This document shows, piece after piece, positions 29,109-37,810 of a stretch of 64,000 nucleotides of DNA (its first letter is position 1; the number at the start of each line of letters is the position of its first letter). The stretch spans positions 682,001 to 746,000 of the forward strand of contig NZ_JAAOWU010000001.1 of assembly GCF_013778505.1 (NCBI RefSeq), given 5' to 3'. Origin of the DNA: Pseudomonas sivasensis (GTDB taxonomy: Bacteria; Pseudomonadota; Gammaproteobacteria; Pseudomonadales; Pseudomonadaceae). The translations under genes were made by a program, and so were the position numbers. Under the pieces are notes generated by a model. It made no database searches, was not told where the DNA came from, and saw only the letters and a list, made by a program, of their open reading frames with translations.

Positions 29109-29702
29109 ATGTTATGCCGACACACCATTGAGTTGCTCAAGGATGCTTCGGAATTGCCACGTTGCCTGATCCCCCGGGAAGAGCTTGCAAACTGGGCACA
29201 CGCTAACCAACTCATCAGTCGCGCCAAGGCACAGGCCGATGAACTGGTAATCCAGGCAGAGAAGCGATGCGAAATGCTGCTGGAAAAGGCGTCCCTGGAT
29301 GTCTGGCAACGCGCAGACGCCCAACTCAAGCGCTGGGAGCGTGACCGTCAAGCGATGTGTGACAACCTGGAGGTGTATGCAACATCAATCACCAACCAGG
29401 CGATTCGCCGCCTGCTTGACGACACGGTGCCCCCCGAGCGGCTGGCCGCCCTTCTGAGGCAACTACTGGCAAACCAGATTCATGAGATCAACGCCTCGCT
29501 GCTCTGTCACCCACAGGACATTGAGGAGATAAAACAGTGTCTCGCCAATCAACAGGCAACACTCTGGAAGCTTCAGCCCGACGAAACAATCCCTGCGCAG
29601 ACCCTTGTATTGAAAACCGATGAGGGTGATTTCCGTATTAGCTGGCACTCGATGCTCGATGCTTTTTTCAATCACGCAAAGGAATACCGGATAGACATTT
29701 AA
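29109..29702 (+). CDS. hrpE: HrpE-like stator protein (SctL)
   Basis: SctL links the ATPase SctN to SctQ and controls it. The 197-residue product starts after AAGGA. It has a long alpha-helical region from about 30 to 110, with alternating charged residues (ISRAKAQADELVIQAEKRCEML), as in FliH/YscL proteins. A compact C-terminal domain ends in the residues SWHSMLDAFFNHAKE. Its place after hrpD matches Hrp1 order. Confidence 0.88.
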   Translation: MLCRHTIELLKDASELPRCLIPREELANWAHANQLISRAKAQADELVIQAEKRCEMLLEKASLDVWQRADAQLKRWERDRQAMCDNLEVYATSITNQAIRRLLDDTVPPERLAALLRQLLANQIHEINASLLCHPQDIEEIKQCLANQQATLWKLQPDETIPAQTLVLKTDEGDFRISWHSMLDAFFNHAKEYRIDI

Positions 29703-29786
29703 TTGCATCCGCCTGGCGTCCTGCACAACGCTACTTAACAACAATTGATCCACCCATGCACGTCCACCCAAGACAAAGGAACGCCC

Positions 29787-30005
29787 ATGAGTCTTTCCAA
29801 CAATCTTTCACAAGAACTTTCAAGAAGCAGCAGTATTGCCCACAAGCTGTATAAGCAGAGTTCAAGCAACGGTTCTAAAGATGGGGCTGACGCTGAATTA
29901 TTCTATGAACTTGCCGTCAAGAACACCCTTTCCCAAATGGCGTATCTGGAACATAACCGCGTTTCGCATATGTTGCTCAAAAGTACTTTTGAGAGTTTCC
30001 AATAA
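29787..30005 (+). CDS. hrpF: HrpF-like small protein
   Basis: A 72-residue protein with AAAGGA 6 bases upstream of its ATG. The C-terminal helix LFYELAVKNTLSQMAYLEHN and following RVSHMLLKSTFESFQ resemble small needle or needle-chaperone proteins. In P. syringae a 74-residue HrpF occupies this place between hrpE and hrpG and is thought to assist the pilin. Function here is inferred by position and size. Confidence 0.76.
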   Translation: MSLSNNLSQELSRSSSIAHKLYKQSSSNGSKDGADAELFYELAVKNTLSQMAYLEHNRVSHMLLKSTFESFQ

Positions 30006-30006
30006 C

Positions 30007-30399
30007 ATGCAATCGCTAGTCCGTGACTGGTTAAGCGGCTGTAAAGAACAACTCAGTTTGTTTGAGGGTGATGACCAAATCATGCTGAAACGTCAGGGAG
30101 ACGCGTTGTTACTTAGCGCTCAACTGACCTCAATCCGCGCAGACACCACCACCTTGCAGCACTGGATGCGCCTGGGCGCGGCCAGCCTGAATCATTTCCA
30201 TGGCGCACTGGCTCAAAAAGCTGACAGCGGCGCGTTATGGCTGATTCAGAAACTGCCAGGTGTGCAGGGAGAGGCTTACGTGCTCGGTTGCCTTGAGGCC
30301 CTGCTGAACCAACGCGACACCTGGCGCGCCACAGTCGCGCGCTTTGCTCGCCCGACTCAAAACCTCAAACCCACCTCGCTACGCTCACTGTCGTACTAA
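30007..30399 (+). CDS. hrpG: HrpG-like chaperone/anti-repressor
   Basis: A 130-residue acidic alpha/beta protein starting 1 bp after hrpF. The pattern, with DQIMLKRQGDALLLSAQLTS and a helical ALWLIQKLPGVQGEAYVLG, resembles class I type III chaperone folds. In P. syringae HrpG relieves HrpV inhibition of HrpS. With hrpV and hrpS also present, the same three-part switch may operate here; this is inference from synteny. Confidence 0.75.
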   Translation: MQSLVRDWLSGCKEQLSLFEGDDQIMLKRQGDALLLSAQLTSIRADTTTLQHWMRLGAASLNHFHGALAQKADSGALWLIQKLPGVQGEAYVLGCLEALLNQRDTWRATVARFARPTQNLKPTSLRSLSY

Positions 30400-30413
30400 C
30401 CCGAGAACCGACA

Positions 30414-32537
30414 ATGCATAACAAGAACCATGAGCACAGTCGCTTACGCCGTGCTTCGCCCAAAGAATTTCCCTGGCGTAACGCTATCTTGCTTTCCTGG
30501 CTGCTGATCCCGGCACACACCGCATTGGCCGCCATCCCTTCCGATTGGAAAAACACCGCTTACGCATATGAGGCAGAACATAAGCCCTTGCGTGACGTGC
30601 TCGTCGATTTCGCTCAAGCCTTTGGTACTCAACTGCAAGTCGAGGGGCTGCTGGAGGGCAACGTCAATGGCAAGATCCGCGCTAATACCCCGCAATCGAT
30701 GCTCGACAGGTTGGGGGTGGAACACCGTTTCCAGTGGTACATGTACAACAACACCCTCTATATCAGCACGCTGGACCAGCAAGAGTCTGCGCGCCTGGAA
30801 GTCTCTTCCGAGACCATTGCCGATCTCAAGCAAGCGCTCACGGATATCGGCTTGCTCGATAGCCGCTTCGGTTGGGGTGAGTTACCAGAAGACGGCGTAG
30901 TACTCGTATCTGGCCCTCGTCGCTATATCGAGCAAATCAAACAGTTCAGCAGTCAGCGTCGTTCGCCGGATGAAAAACAGAGTGTGTTGAGCTTCCCGCT
31001 CAAGTTTGCCAATGCAACGGACCGGCAAGTGGATTATCGCGGTGAGAAACTCAACATTCCGGGGGTGGCGAGCATTTTGCGAGGGTTACTGGAGCCGCGC
31101 GCCAACTCGACCCTCAATCGACTGAATCAGAGCTCCACGTCACAGCCTGCGCCCCTCGTGCCGAACATCCCAAGATTGGGCAATCCGTTGCTGGGGCAAA
31201 TGCTGGGTGCAAACGGCCATACCGCGCCGTTGGACGCTCCCCCCGCACTCACACCGCGCGCTGCGGCGCCTGGCAGCCGAATTCGCGTTGAAGCCGATGT
31301 GCGCAACAACGCCGTGCTGATTTACGACCTGCCTGAACGCCTGGCCATGTACCGCGAGCTGATCACCCAACTCGATGTCGCGCGCAAGCTGGTGGAAATC
31401 GACGCGATTATTCTCGATATCGAGCGCACGCAATTGCGAGAGTTCGGGGTGAACTGGGGCTTTCAGAACAGTCGGTTCCGCGGCGGCGTCAATATGGCTC
31501 CGGGCACTTCGTCGCAGCTGTCGATTGAAAACCGCGAGCGCTTCTACGCGGATATACGCGCGCTGGAAGCCAAAGGGTTGGCAAGCATGGTGTCCAACCC
31601 CTCCGTTCTCACGCTGGAAAACCAACCGGCGGTAATTGACTTCAATCGCACCCAATACCTGACACCGGGTCGAGAGAATGCCACCATTTTACCGGTCACT
31701 GTGGGCACCAGTTTCCAGGTTGTTCCCCGTGTCATCACCAGCCGTGGCGGTCACCAGATCCACCTGGCGGTGGATATTGAAGACGGTAATTTCGACGAAA
31801 CCAACCCGTCCCCCGGCAATCTGGATGTGCGCCGAGGCAAGGTCAGCACCCAGGCGGTCATGGAGGAAAAACGCTCGCTGGTGGTCGGAGGCTTCCACGT
31901 CACCGAAAGCAGTGACCAGCGCAACAAGGTGCCCTTGCTGGGCGATATTCCATTCATAGGCAAGGCGCTGTTTTCGTCGACCGAACGGCAGAACAACCGG
32001 CGTGAACGCTTGTTCATCCTCACTCCGCGCGTCATTGGCGATCAAGCAGACCCTTCTCGCTACCTGCCCCAGGCGGACCAGGTCGAATTGCAAGCGGCCC
32101 TTGCACCTCTGGCCAGGCGCGATGCCCCTCACCCGCCCGTGATAAAGCGCAGCGATATCATCAGCACACTGGCGCATATGGTCAGTGGTGAAATCCCCAA
32201 GGGCTTCAAGTCTGCGCCAATGCCACTGGGGCTGAACACCTTGTGCAGCACCCGCGACATCCTGGCACTGAACAACGAACGCAGCCAGTGGTACACCGGC
32301 CCGGATTACAACGTGGCGGTGGTAGTGCTGAGCAACCAGTCCAAGCGCTATGCCCGTATTGACGAAAATGAGTGCAGCACGCCGCAGACCCTGGCTGTGA
32401 GCGTGTGGCCGCGTGCCTGGCTGAAGCCGGGTGAAGAAGCCGAGGTATTTATCGCCATGCGCCCAGTGGTGAAGGATGAACACCTCAGCGTGCCCCGCCC
32501 CTCCTTGATCACTCCTGCTCCGAAGGCCACACCATGA
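30414..32537 (+). CDS. hrcC: HrcC/RscC outer-membrane secretin (SctC)
   Basis: This forms the outer-membrane ring of the secretion machine. 707 residues with a signal peptide (ILLSWLLIPAHTALA, residues 22-37) and N-domains with the typical PLRDVLVDFAQAFGTQLQ. N3 lies near residues 290-400 (AVLIYDLPERLAMYRELITQ). The secretin core includes NPSVLTLENQPAVIDF near 400, EKRSLVVGGF near 485, and PLLGDIPFIGKALF near 510. A distinct C-terminal extension of about 180 residues follows. Full length, no interruption seen. Confidence 0.96.
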   Translation: MHNKNHEHSRLRRASPKEFPWRNAILLSWLLIPAHTALAAIPSDWKNTAYAYEAEHKPLRDVLVDFAQAFGTQLQVEGLLEGNVNGKIRANTPQSMLDRLGVEHRFQWYMYNNTLYISTLDQQESARLEVSSETIADLKQALTDIGLLDSRFGWGELPEDGVVLVSGPRRYIEQIKQFSSQRRSPDEKQSVLSFPLKFANATDRQVDYRGEKLNIPGVASILRGLLEPRANSTLNRLNQSSTSQPAPLVPNIPRLGNPLLGQMLGANGHTAPLDAPPALTPRAAAPGSRIRVEADVRNNAVLIYDLPERLAMYRELITQLDVARKLVEIDAIILDIERTQLREFGVNWGFQNSRFRGGVNMAPGTSSQLSIENRERFYADIRALEAKGLASMVSNPSVLTLENQPAVIDFNRTQYLTPGRENATILPVTVGTSFQVVPRVITSRGGHQIHLAVDIEDGNFDETNPSPGNLDVRRGKVSTQAVMEEKRSLVVGGFHVTESSDQRNKVPLLGDIPFIGKALFSSTERQNNRRERLFILTPRVIGDQADPSRYLPQADQVELQAALAPLARRDAPHPPVIKRSDIISTLAHMVSGEIPKGFKSAPMPLGLNTLCSTRDILALNNERSQWYTGPDYNVAVVVLSNQSKRYARIDENECSTPQTLAVSVWPRAWLKPGEEAEVFIAMRPVVKDEHLSVPRPSLITPAPKATP

Positions 32538-32737
32538 AACATCGCCTATTGTGCGTCACCCTGATCGGCACGGCACTGCTCGTCGCCGGCTGCACGCCCA
32601 CCTGCAAGGGCGACTCCTGCTCACGCCCTCAATCGAGCAAAGACAAGATGGTGATCTGGTGGCCACCTCAGATGCGCGCCGAACCTGGCCCCGCCGGGGA
32701 ACGGGCGGACTACCAGACCATCTCGCTGGAACGGTGA
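32534..32737 (+). CDS. hrpT: HrpT-like outer-membrane lipoprotein (secretin pilotin)
   Basis: A 67-residue lipoprotein overlapping the hrcC stop as ATGA. The signal ends in LLVAGC with the lipid cysteine near residue 20. HrpT of P. syringae has the same length and place and helps assemble the HrcC secretin. The mature part contains two more cysteines (TCKGDSC) and PPQMRAEPGPAGERADYQ. Confidence 0.85.
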   Translation: MKHRLLCVTLIGTALLVAGCTPTCKGDSCSRPQSSKDKMVIWWPPQMRAEPGPAGERADYQTISLER

Positions 32738-33099
32738 GTCGCCAAGAAATGCCCGACACTCAACGCCAGGTATTTCTGGACAACCTGGTGAGCGGCGCTG
32801 CCGCTCACCTGGCACTCGCTCCCGGTATCACGGCCTGTGCACTGCACGCAGGCAAGCGTTCGGGCCTGGCTTTGCAGGTGGCGCGTGAAGCGTTGCAGGC
32901 CGGGCAATTGCAGCGGATGCTGGAGCGGCGCTTTGAGCAGGCCGTCGTATTTGATGGCTGTTTTATCTACCTCGACGCCCAACACACCTTGGTGATCTGG
33001 CACGCACTGTCCGCACCGCGTAACGCGCTCGACAGGATCCTCAGCCGGATGCTATCGCTGGCCAATCTCGAAGCCTTGGACTCAAGTTCCGGTCGCTGA
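32734..33099 (+). CDS. hrpV: HrpV-like negative regulator
   Basis: A GTG start at 32734 overlaps the hrpT stop (GTGA), giving 121 residues; an ATG at 32749 gives 116. In P. syringae HrpV binds HrpS and lowers hrp expression, while HrpG titrates HrpV. Hydrophobic segments (FDGCFIYLDAQHTLVIWHAL) fit the alpha/beta chaperone-like fold. It ends the left operon, tail to tail with hrcU. Confidence 0.78.
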   Translation: MSRQEMPDTQRQVFLDNLVSGAAAHLALAPGITACALHAGKRSGLALQVAREALQAGQLQRMLERRFEQAVVFDGCFIYLDAQHTLVIWHALSAPRNALDRILSRMLSLANLEALDSSSGR

Positions 33100-34197
33100 T
33101 CAGCGCCGCTCCAACTCTGGCAACTCCAAGGTTTCGCGTTTGGCTTCATCATCAAGTTCACGCAAGGTGCGGTAGATCAGCGCCACAGCCTGCAAGGTTT
33201 CACGGGGAATGCTTGCGCCCAACTCCTTTGTGTAGAGCAACCGGGCCAGCCATACACATTGGATGACCGGCACCTCGGCGGCCTTCGCCTGCGCAATTAA
33301 TTGGCGGGCCACGGCATCCGTACCTTTGCTCACCAACAACGGCAGCGGTGTCTTGCCGGGGCGGTAATACAAGGCGACTGCAAAGTGGGTCGGGTTGACC
33401 ACCAACATATCGGCCTCTTCCAGCTTGGGCAGCTTGACCTTCGGTTCTTCCTGGGCCAATTGCTGCGCCAATGCACGACGTTGGCCCTTCACATGGGGGT
33501 CGCCTTCCATGTCCTTGTACTCTTTGACAACCTCGACTTGCGTCATGCGCATGCGCTTGGCGAAGAAGTGCTTCTGCAATGTAAAGTCGAGAATTGCCAG
33601 TATCAGCAATAGCCCAAGACAGGCATGCAGCAGGTAGCGGAACAATGCGATCAGTGCCAGGAGGTAACTTTGCAGATCGCTGTTGGCAAGGTTGATCAAC
33701 GCCCCAAGAGAAGGCCAGACCACTACATACACGATCACACCCAAAAGCACGGCTTTGACGATGCTCATCAACAGCGTCATTAGCGACTGGGCAGAAAAAA
33801 ATTGCTTGAATTGACTGATCGGGTTGAGGCGATTGAAATCGAGCTTCAGTGTTTCCGGGGCAAACAGCAGACCGAATTGCATCCAACTGCTGATCAGCTT
33901 GGTGGCAATCGCTACGCCGGCCATCAACAGGCCGAATGAGAAAAACACCACCAGGCCTTCAAACAGCACTTCTTCCAGCGCCCGCACAAAGGGCTGATCA
34001 AGACGTGAGATCGGCAACACCATCAATTGCTGGAAACGCTGCAAGCTGCTCTCGGCGGTGAATAAGGCAATTTCACTGATGGCGGCCAGCACCAGCAACT
34101 TGGCCACATCCTGACTTTGAGCAACCTGGCCTTTTTTACGCTGATCGCGCAATTTCTTGGCTGAAGCCGGGTGCTTTTTTTCCCCCGAATCACTCAT
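33100..34197 (-). CDS. hrcU: HrcU/RscU export switch protein (SctU)
   Basis: An export-gate subunit and substrate-specificity switch, 365 residues. Starts SGEKKHPASAKKLRDQRKKGQVAQS, has four membrane helices to about residue 215, and carries the self-cleaving NPTH motif in MLVVNPTHFAVALYY near 265. Essential residues are intact, so autocleavage is expected. Its start overlaps the hrcT stop by 4 bases. Confidence 0.96.
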   Translation of the reverse strand: MSDSGEKKHPASAKKLRDQRKKGQVAQSQDVAKLLVLAAISEIALFTAESSLQRFQQLMVLPISRLDQPFVRALEEVLFEGLVVFFSFGLLMAGVAIATKLISSWMQFGLLFAPETLKLDFNRLNPISQFKQFFSAQSLMTLLMSIVKAVLLGVIVYVVVWPSLGALINLANSDLQSYLLALIALFRYLLHACLGLLLILAILDFTLQKHFFAKRMRMTQVEVVKEYKDMEGDPHVKGQRRALAQQLAQEEPKVKLPKLEEADMLVVNPTHFAVALYYRPGKTPLPLLVSKGTDAVARQLIAQAKAAEVPVIQCVWLARLLYTKELGASIPRETLQAVALIYRTLRELDDEAKRETLELPELERR

Positions 34198-34982
34198 GGC
34201 ATTGAGGCCTTAAATAAAAGGCCCAGCGAGTGTTTCAGATCACCCAACTGGCTCATACGTCCAACGATCAGGTCCTGCAGCAGCGCAAAGTACAACAGCA
34301 GAATACCGATACCCGCCAGACACTTCACGGGAGGTGCCAGCGTACTCACCTGTAACTGCTGGCTGTAGACCCCCAGCAGCGCAATGCCGAACTCCAGCAA
34401 CAGCAGCACCGCAATAAAGGGTGCTGCGTAGAGCATCATATGCATGAAGGTGTCCCCAAGCAGGCCGAGGAATACGCTCATGCCATTCGGTGCAGGGAGT
34501 GGAAACCACACGGTGGGTGGCCAGATCAGGTAACTGTCCCAGATCACCTGGGTCAATGCGCCTAAGCCCAACGTCACCATCAATAGAAAAATCGCCAATT
34601 GCTTGAACAGATGTCCAATCGGTGTGGCGTCCGGACCCAGTGAAGGATTGAGCTGACCACCCGCCAAGGCCCCGCGCTGGTTATCCAATAGCGCGCCCAC
34701 CGCTTCGAACATCCAGAACGGCATCGCCAGCAGCACCCCCAGCAACAAACCCAGCGCTACCTCCTTGATTATCAGCGCCGCGAGTATCATCGCCGAGTAG
34801 TCCTGGCCCTCCAACATTGCGTGAATGCCCGGCGCCGGCATCAGCGCCATGACCATCACAAGGACGTGCCTGAGCATGCCGCGTATATGCTGGAAACAGA
34901 ACGCAGCCACCAGGATGCAACAGGGGTAGATACGTGCCATGCCGATGACCAGGCTGGGCAGGTAGTCGAGATAGAGCAACAC
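34194..34982 (-). CDS. hrcT: HrcT/RscT export-gate protein (SctT)
   Basis: 262-residue polytopic membrane protein of the FliR/SctT family, part of the SctRST export pore. Six or so helices, with GALLDNQRGALAGGQLNPSLG near residue 100 corresponding to the conserved family loop. It overlaps hrcU and is 10 bp from hrcS. Confidence 0.94.
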   Translation of the reverse strand: MLLYLDYLPSLVIGMARIYPCCILVAAFCFQHIRGMLRHVLVMVMALMPAPGIHAMLEGQDYSAMILAALIIKEVALGLLLGVLLAMPFWMFEAVGALLDNQRGALAGGQLNPSLGPDATPIGHLFKQLAIFLLMVTLGLGALTQVIWDSYLIWPPTVWFPLPAPNGMSVFLGLLGDTFMHMMLYAAPFIAVLLLLEFGIALLGVYSQQLQVSTLAPPVKCLAGIGILLLYFALLQDLIVGRMSQLGDLKHSLGLLFKASMP

Positions 34983-34992
34983 AGGCGAGACC

Positions 34993-35256
34993 TCAGTTCA
35001 GGGCCGAGCGGCCAATCATGTCGAAGGTCAAATTGATCAGTTGGATCAACTCCACGCCAATCCAGCGTCCCGTCAGGATCAATGTGATCCCTACTGCCAC
35101 CAGCTTGATGCCAAACGGCAGCGTCTGGTCCTGGATCTGCATCAGTGCTTGCACCAGGGATGTCAGCACCCCCACCACCACAGCCACAATCAACGGTGGC
35201 GCCGACAGCACCACCACCAGCAACATGCCCTGCTTGAACAGCACGATCGGTTCCAT
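34993..35256 (-). CDS. hrcS: HrcS/RscS export-gate protein (SctS)
   Basis: An 87-residue two-helix protein of the FliQ/SctS family. FKQGMLLVVVLSAPPLIVAV and LVQALMQIQDQTLPFGIKLV are typical, and the QIQEQTL-like loop is present. It is 7 bp downstream of hrcR. Confidence 0.95.
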   Translation of the reverse strand: MEPIVLFKQGMLLVVVLSAPPLIVAVVVGVLTSLVQALMQIQDQTLPFGIKLVAVGITLILTGRWIGVELIQLINLTFDMIGRSALN

Positions 35257-35263
35257 ACGCCAC

Positions 35264-35917
35264 TCATAGATAGGAAAGGAACAAGCTGTCGAGCAACCGC
35301 GACCAGCCGGACACCAGCACGAACAACAGCAATTTGAGTGGCAGGGAAATGGTCATTGGCGAGACCATTTGCATGCCCAGTGCCAGCAGCAGGTTGGAGA
35401 CAATCAGGTCGATCACGATGAAGGGAATGTAGATCAGGAAGCCGATCTCGAACCCTGCCTGCAGCTGCGACAGTACGAACGCCGGAATCAGCAGGATCAG
35501 GTCTTCGCGCTGCACCTCCCGCGCCATTTGCTCAGGCCACAGGCGCGTGGTGTTTTCCTGCAGATGCGTCAATACATCTGCATCCACATTGCGCAGCATA
35601 AATGCGCGCAACGGTTGGATGGCCTCACTGCCCGTCTGCAGAAACGTTTGCACGTTACTCATGTCCAGGGGTGAGACCTTGACGCTCTCGGCAATCTCAT
35701 AGCCAACCGGCGCCATGATGAACAGCGTGGCCGCCAGCGCAATACCATTGATGGCCATGCTTGGCGGCACCTGCTGCACACCGATAGCGTTGCGGGTGAT
35801 CATCAGCACGATGACGATCTTCAAAAACGATGTGCAGATGATCAGCAGCATGGGCATCAACGCCAATGCCCCCAGAAATACCGCCAGGATAAGGGGGTCT
35901 ATCCCCTGAAGCGTCAT
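35264..35917 (-). CDS. hrcR: HrcR/RscR export-gate protein (SctR)
   Basis: A 217-residue FliP/SctR protein. Family motifs are [30 protein letters not shown] near residues 22-52, [13 protein letters not shown], and the C-terminal [22 protein letters not shown]. It overlaps hrcQ by 4 bases. Intact reading frame. Confidence 0.96.
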   Translation of the reverse strand: MTLQGIDPLILAVFLGALALMPMLLIICTSFLKIVIVLMITRNAIGVQQVPPSMAINGIALAATLFIMAPVGYEIAESVKVSPLDMSNVQTFLQTGSEAIQPLRAFMLRNVDADVLTHLQENTTRLWPEQMAREVQREDLILLIPAFVLSQLQAGFEIGFLIYIPFIVIDLIVSNLLLALGMQMVSPMTISLPLKLLLFVLVSGWSRLLDSLFLSYL

Positions 35918-36159
35918 GGGCCGAACATCACACGGGACAACTGCAACCCCAGGCGCCCGTCGACTTCCACCAACTGGCCCACGCCAATGGGCCGATCGCC
36001 GTAATACAGACCGGCCATACCGGGAGCATAACCGGCAATGCCCAGCACCGAGCCGGGCGCGAGGTTACGCAGTTCCCCCAAGGTCAGGTTCAGTGTTCCG
36101 CAGCGTACGTTCAGTGCCATGCTTAACTCATCGAACGGCTCATTGCCGAATACATCCAT
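35914..36159 (-). CDS. Predicted internal translation product of hrcQ (SctQ-C)
   Basis: Within hrcQ, codon 260 is an ATG (36159) preceded by GAGGAAGAGGAG with 6 bases between, an excellent ribosome site that also encodes the Glu-rich linker. It would give an 81-residue product equal to the SPOA2 domain, close to the folded core of HrcQb. Internal SctQ-C products are established for Yersinia YscQ and Salmonella SpaO. The prediction here is from the sequence alone. Confidence 0.68.
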   Translation of the reverse strand: MDVFGNEPFDELSMALNVRCGTLNLTLGELRNLAPGSVLGIAGYAPGMAGLYYGDRPIGVGQLVEVDGRLGLQLSRVMFGP

Positions 36160-36936
36160 CACGGGCTCCTCTTCCTCATGTCCCGAGTGGTGGGGGGGTG
36201 CAAAATCTTCGTCCACAGACGTGTCCTCGATAGATGTAACAGTCAGACACAACTGCCTGGTGTCGTCGTCAATGCAGCCATGCAGCCGCTGCCTGCCAGC
36301 CTGTACATAACCGGTGCCCTGAGCTTGGAAAAAACTCTGCTCAAACACCAACACATCACCGGTTCGCAGGCTGCGTAGTTGTGCAATTGGTAACTTCATG
36401 CACCCGAGGGTGACGGCAATGGCCAGTTGAAAAGACGCCGGCATCGGCGCAGCAATGGCACGCCAAGGTCCGGCCTCACACAAGGCCAGAAAGCTTTCAC
36501 AGTTCAGCCAAACGTAACCGCCGACCCGGGAGCCTCCCAGGGTCACGCTGAGCCGACAGCCAAACTCCGTGGGGCGATCCGTTTCCAGCAAGCGCACATA
36601 ACCCAGCAACGACCGTATCTCGGGGCTCAGGTGGTACTGATACAACGCCCAGAACCAGGAATCCGGATCGTTGCCAAACTGGGCCAAGGTCATCGGGCAC
36701 TCACTCATCAGGCTGAGCAACGGCCCTGCTTCATCGAGCGCCAGCACACCACACGCCGTCTCAAAGCACACAGGCTTGCCACCGCCAGCAGGCGCACGCC
36801 CCGGCTCAAGCCGCAACTCGCCGGCCTGCCCGGCAACCTGAAACGGCAGGCTTAGCCCGCGCCCCAATCGACGGCGGGCGGCAACCGTATCGCCATTCAT
36901 CAAGGGAACTGTCAGTGCCGGCATCAGCATGCGCAA
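35914..36936 (-). CDS. hrcQ: HrcQ cytoplasmic ring protein, unsplit (SctQ)
   Basis: SctQ forms the sorting platform below the export gate. Here it is one 340-residue frame. The N-terminal two thirds correspond to HrcQa of P. syringae. A central SPOA1-like part (residues about 175-245) is followed by an acidic linker ([10 protein letters not shown]), then a C-terminal SPOA2 domain with [28 protein letters not shown], corresponding to HrcQb. In P. syringae these are two genes. An internal start within the frame is listed separately. It overlaps hrpP by 13 bases and hrcR by 4. Confidence 0.92.
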   Translation of the reverse strand: MRMLMPALTVPLMNGDTVAARRRLGRGLSLPFQVAGQAGELRLEPGRAPAGGGKPVCFETACGVLALDEAGPLLSLMSECPMTLAQFGNDPDSWFWALYQYHLSPEIRSLLGYVRLLETDRPTEFGCRLSVTLGGSRVGGYVWLNCESFLALCEAGPWRAIAAPMPASFQLAIAVTLGCMKLPIAQLRSLRTGDVLVFEQSFFQAQGTGYVQAGRQRLHGCIDDDTRQLCLTVTSIEDTSVDEDFAPPHHSGHEEEEPVMDVFGNEPFDELSMALNVRCGTLNLTLGELRNLAPGSVLGIAGYAPGMAGLYYGDRPIGVGQLVEVDGRLGLQLSRVMFGP

Positions 36937-37385
36937 CCGACGACAGGCAGACGCAGGCTCACCGCAAGGCCCAGCTCTCCTGCGAGGCGACCCTCACACT
37001 GCTGGCGTACGCCACTGAGCCAGCGCGCCGTAGCGTCCTGTTCCGCCTCCAACTCGATCGCCCAGCCCCCCTGCTCACGGCGCACGCTGGCGTTGATTCG
37101 CCCCAAGCGAGGCAAGTACAAAACCGCCTGCAACGGCCAATGCGAAGCGAGCTGCACACGAGGCGCCAGTTGCTCGGTCAGTGCCACGATCATGGCAATG
37201 TCAGACGACGCCTTCTTGCTGGACAAGGAAGCCCCCGCCCCAGAAGCATTACCGTCGTCGGTAAAGAGTTGGGCGAACACTCGCCCGAGTTCCAGAGGCA
37301 CACCTCCTGTCGCGCGTGGCTCAACATCTTCGCGTGGCTCACGGGGACGTGGGCGCTCCGTGGGTTTATTTGAAACCTGGGTCAT
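36924..37385 (-). CDS. hrpP: HrpP-like needle-length/switch protein (SctP)
   Basis: 153 residues, with a Pro/Arg/Glu-rich flexible N-terminus (PTERPRPREPREDVEPRATG) and a compact C-domain from about residue 60 ending [16 protein letters not shown]. SctP proteins measure filament length and act with SctU in substrate switching. This one is short and lacks a long ruler region, as is usual for Hrp1 systems. It overlaps hrpO by 4 bases. Confidence 0.82.
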   Translation of the reverse strand: MTQVSNKPTERPRPREPREDVEPRATGGVPLELGRVFAQLFTDDGNASGAGASLSSKKASSDIAMIVALTEQLAPRVQLASHWPLQAVLYLPRLGRINASVRREQGGWAIELEAEQDATARWLSGVRQQCEGRLAGELGLAVSLRLPVVGCAC

Positions 37386-37810
37386 GTCGGTTCCTCAGCA
37401 AGTAAACGGGACAATTCCTGAAGTTTTTCTACCTGCCGCAGGCACTCGGTGACCTGCTTCTGGGCGCTGCCAACGCGACTTTCTCTTTCACCCTGCTGGC
37501 TGCGTAACGCCTCCAACTGGCCCATGTCCCGTTGGGTGCTAGCAGAGAGGGATCGCTCCTTCGCACCCCACGATTTCAGAGCCTTCAGGCTCAGCACCTG
37601 ACCCTGATGTTGACTGAACAATTGAGCACTCTTGCGGGCTTCCTCTTGCCGCGTTTGTTCAAGCGCATCCTGAGCCCGCTGGATATGTGCGAGCAGGGCC
37701 TGCTGGGCTCGCTTCGCCTCACGCAGGGCGCGCTCGGCCCGGTCAGCCCTATGCCTGCGCAGGCGCCGCAGCATTTCGACTTCACCAAGGTGCACATCAG
37801 AAGGGGACAT
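37382..37810 (-). CDS. hrpO: HrpO-like stalk protein (SctO)
   Basis: A 142-residue, almost entirely alpha-helical coiled-coil protein rich in Arg, Glu and Gln (RAERALREAKRAQQALLAHI). It matches the SctO/FliJ stalk that sits in the SctN hexamer. It overlaps hrcN by 14 bases and hrpP by 4, in standard Hrp1 order. Confidence 0.88.
   Translation of the reverse strand: MSPSDVHLGEVEMLRRLRRHRADRAERALREAKRAQQALLAHIQRAQDALEQTRQEEARKSAQLFSQHQGQVLSLKALKSWGAKERSLSASTQRDMGQLEALRSQQGERESRVGSAQKQVTECLRQVEKLQELSRLLAEEPT

Noticed and set aside
29703-29786. A separate hrp box before hrpF
   Set aside because: Only a CCACCCA is present; no GGAACC-like element lies 15-16 bases upstream of it.
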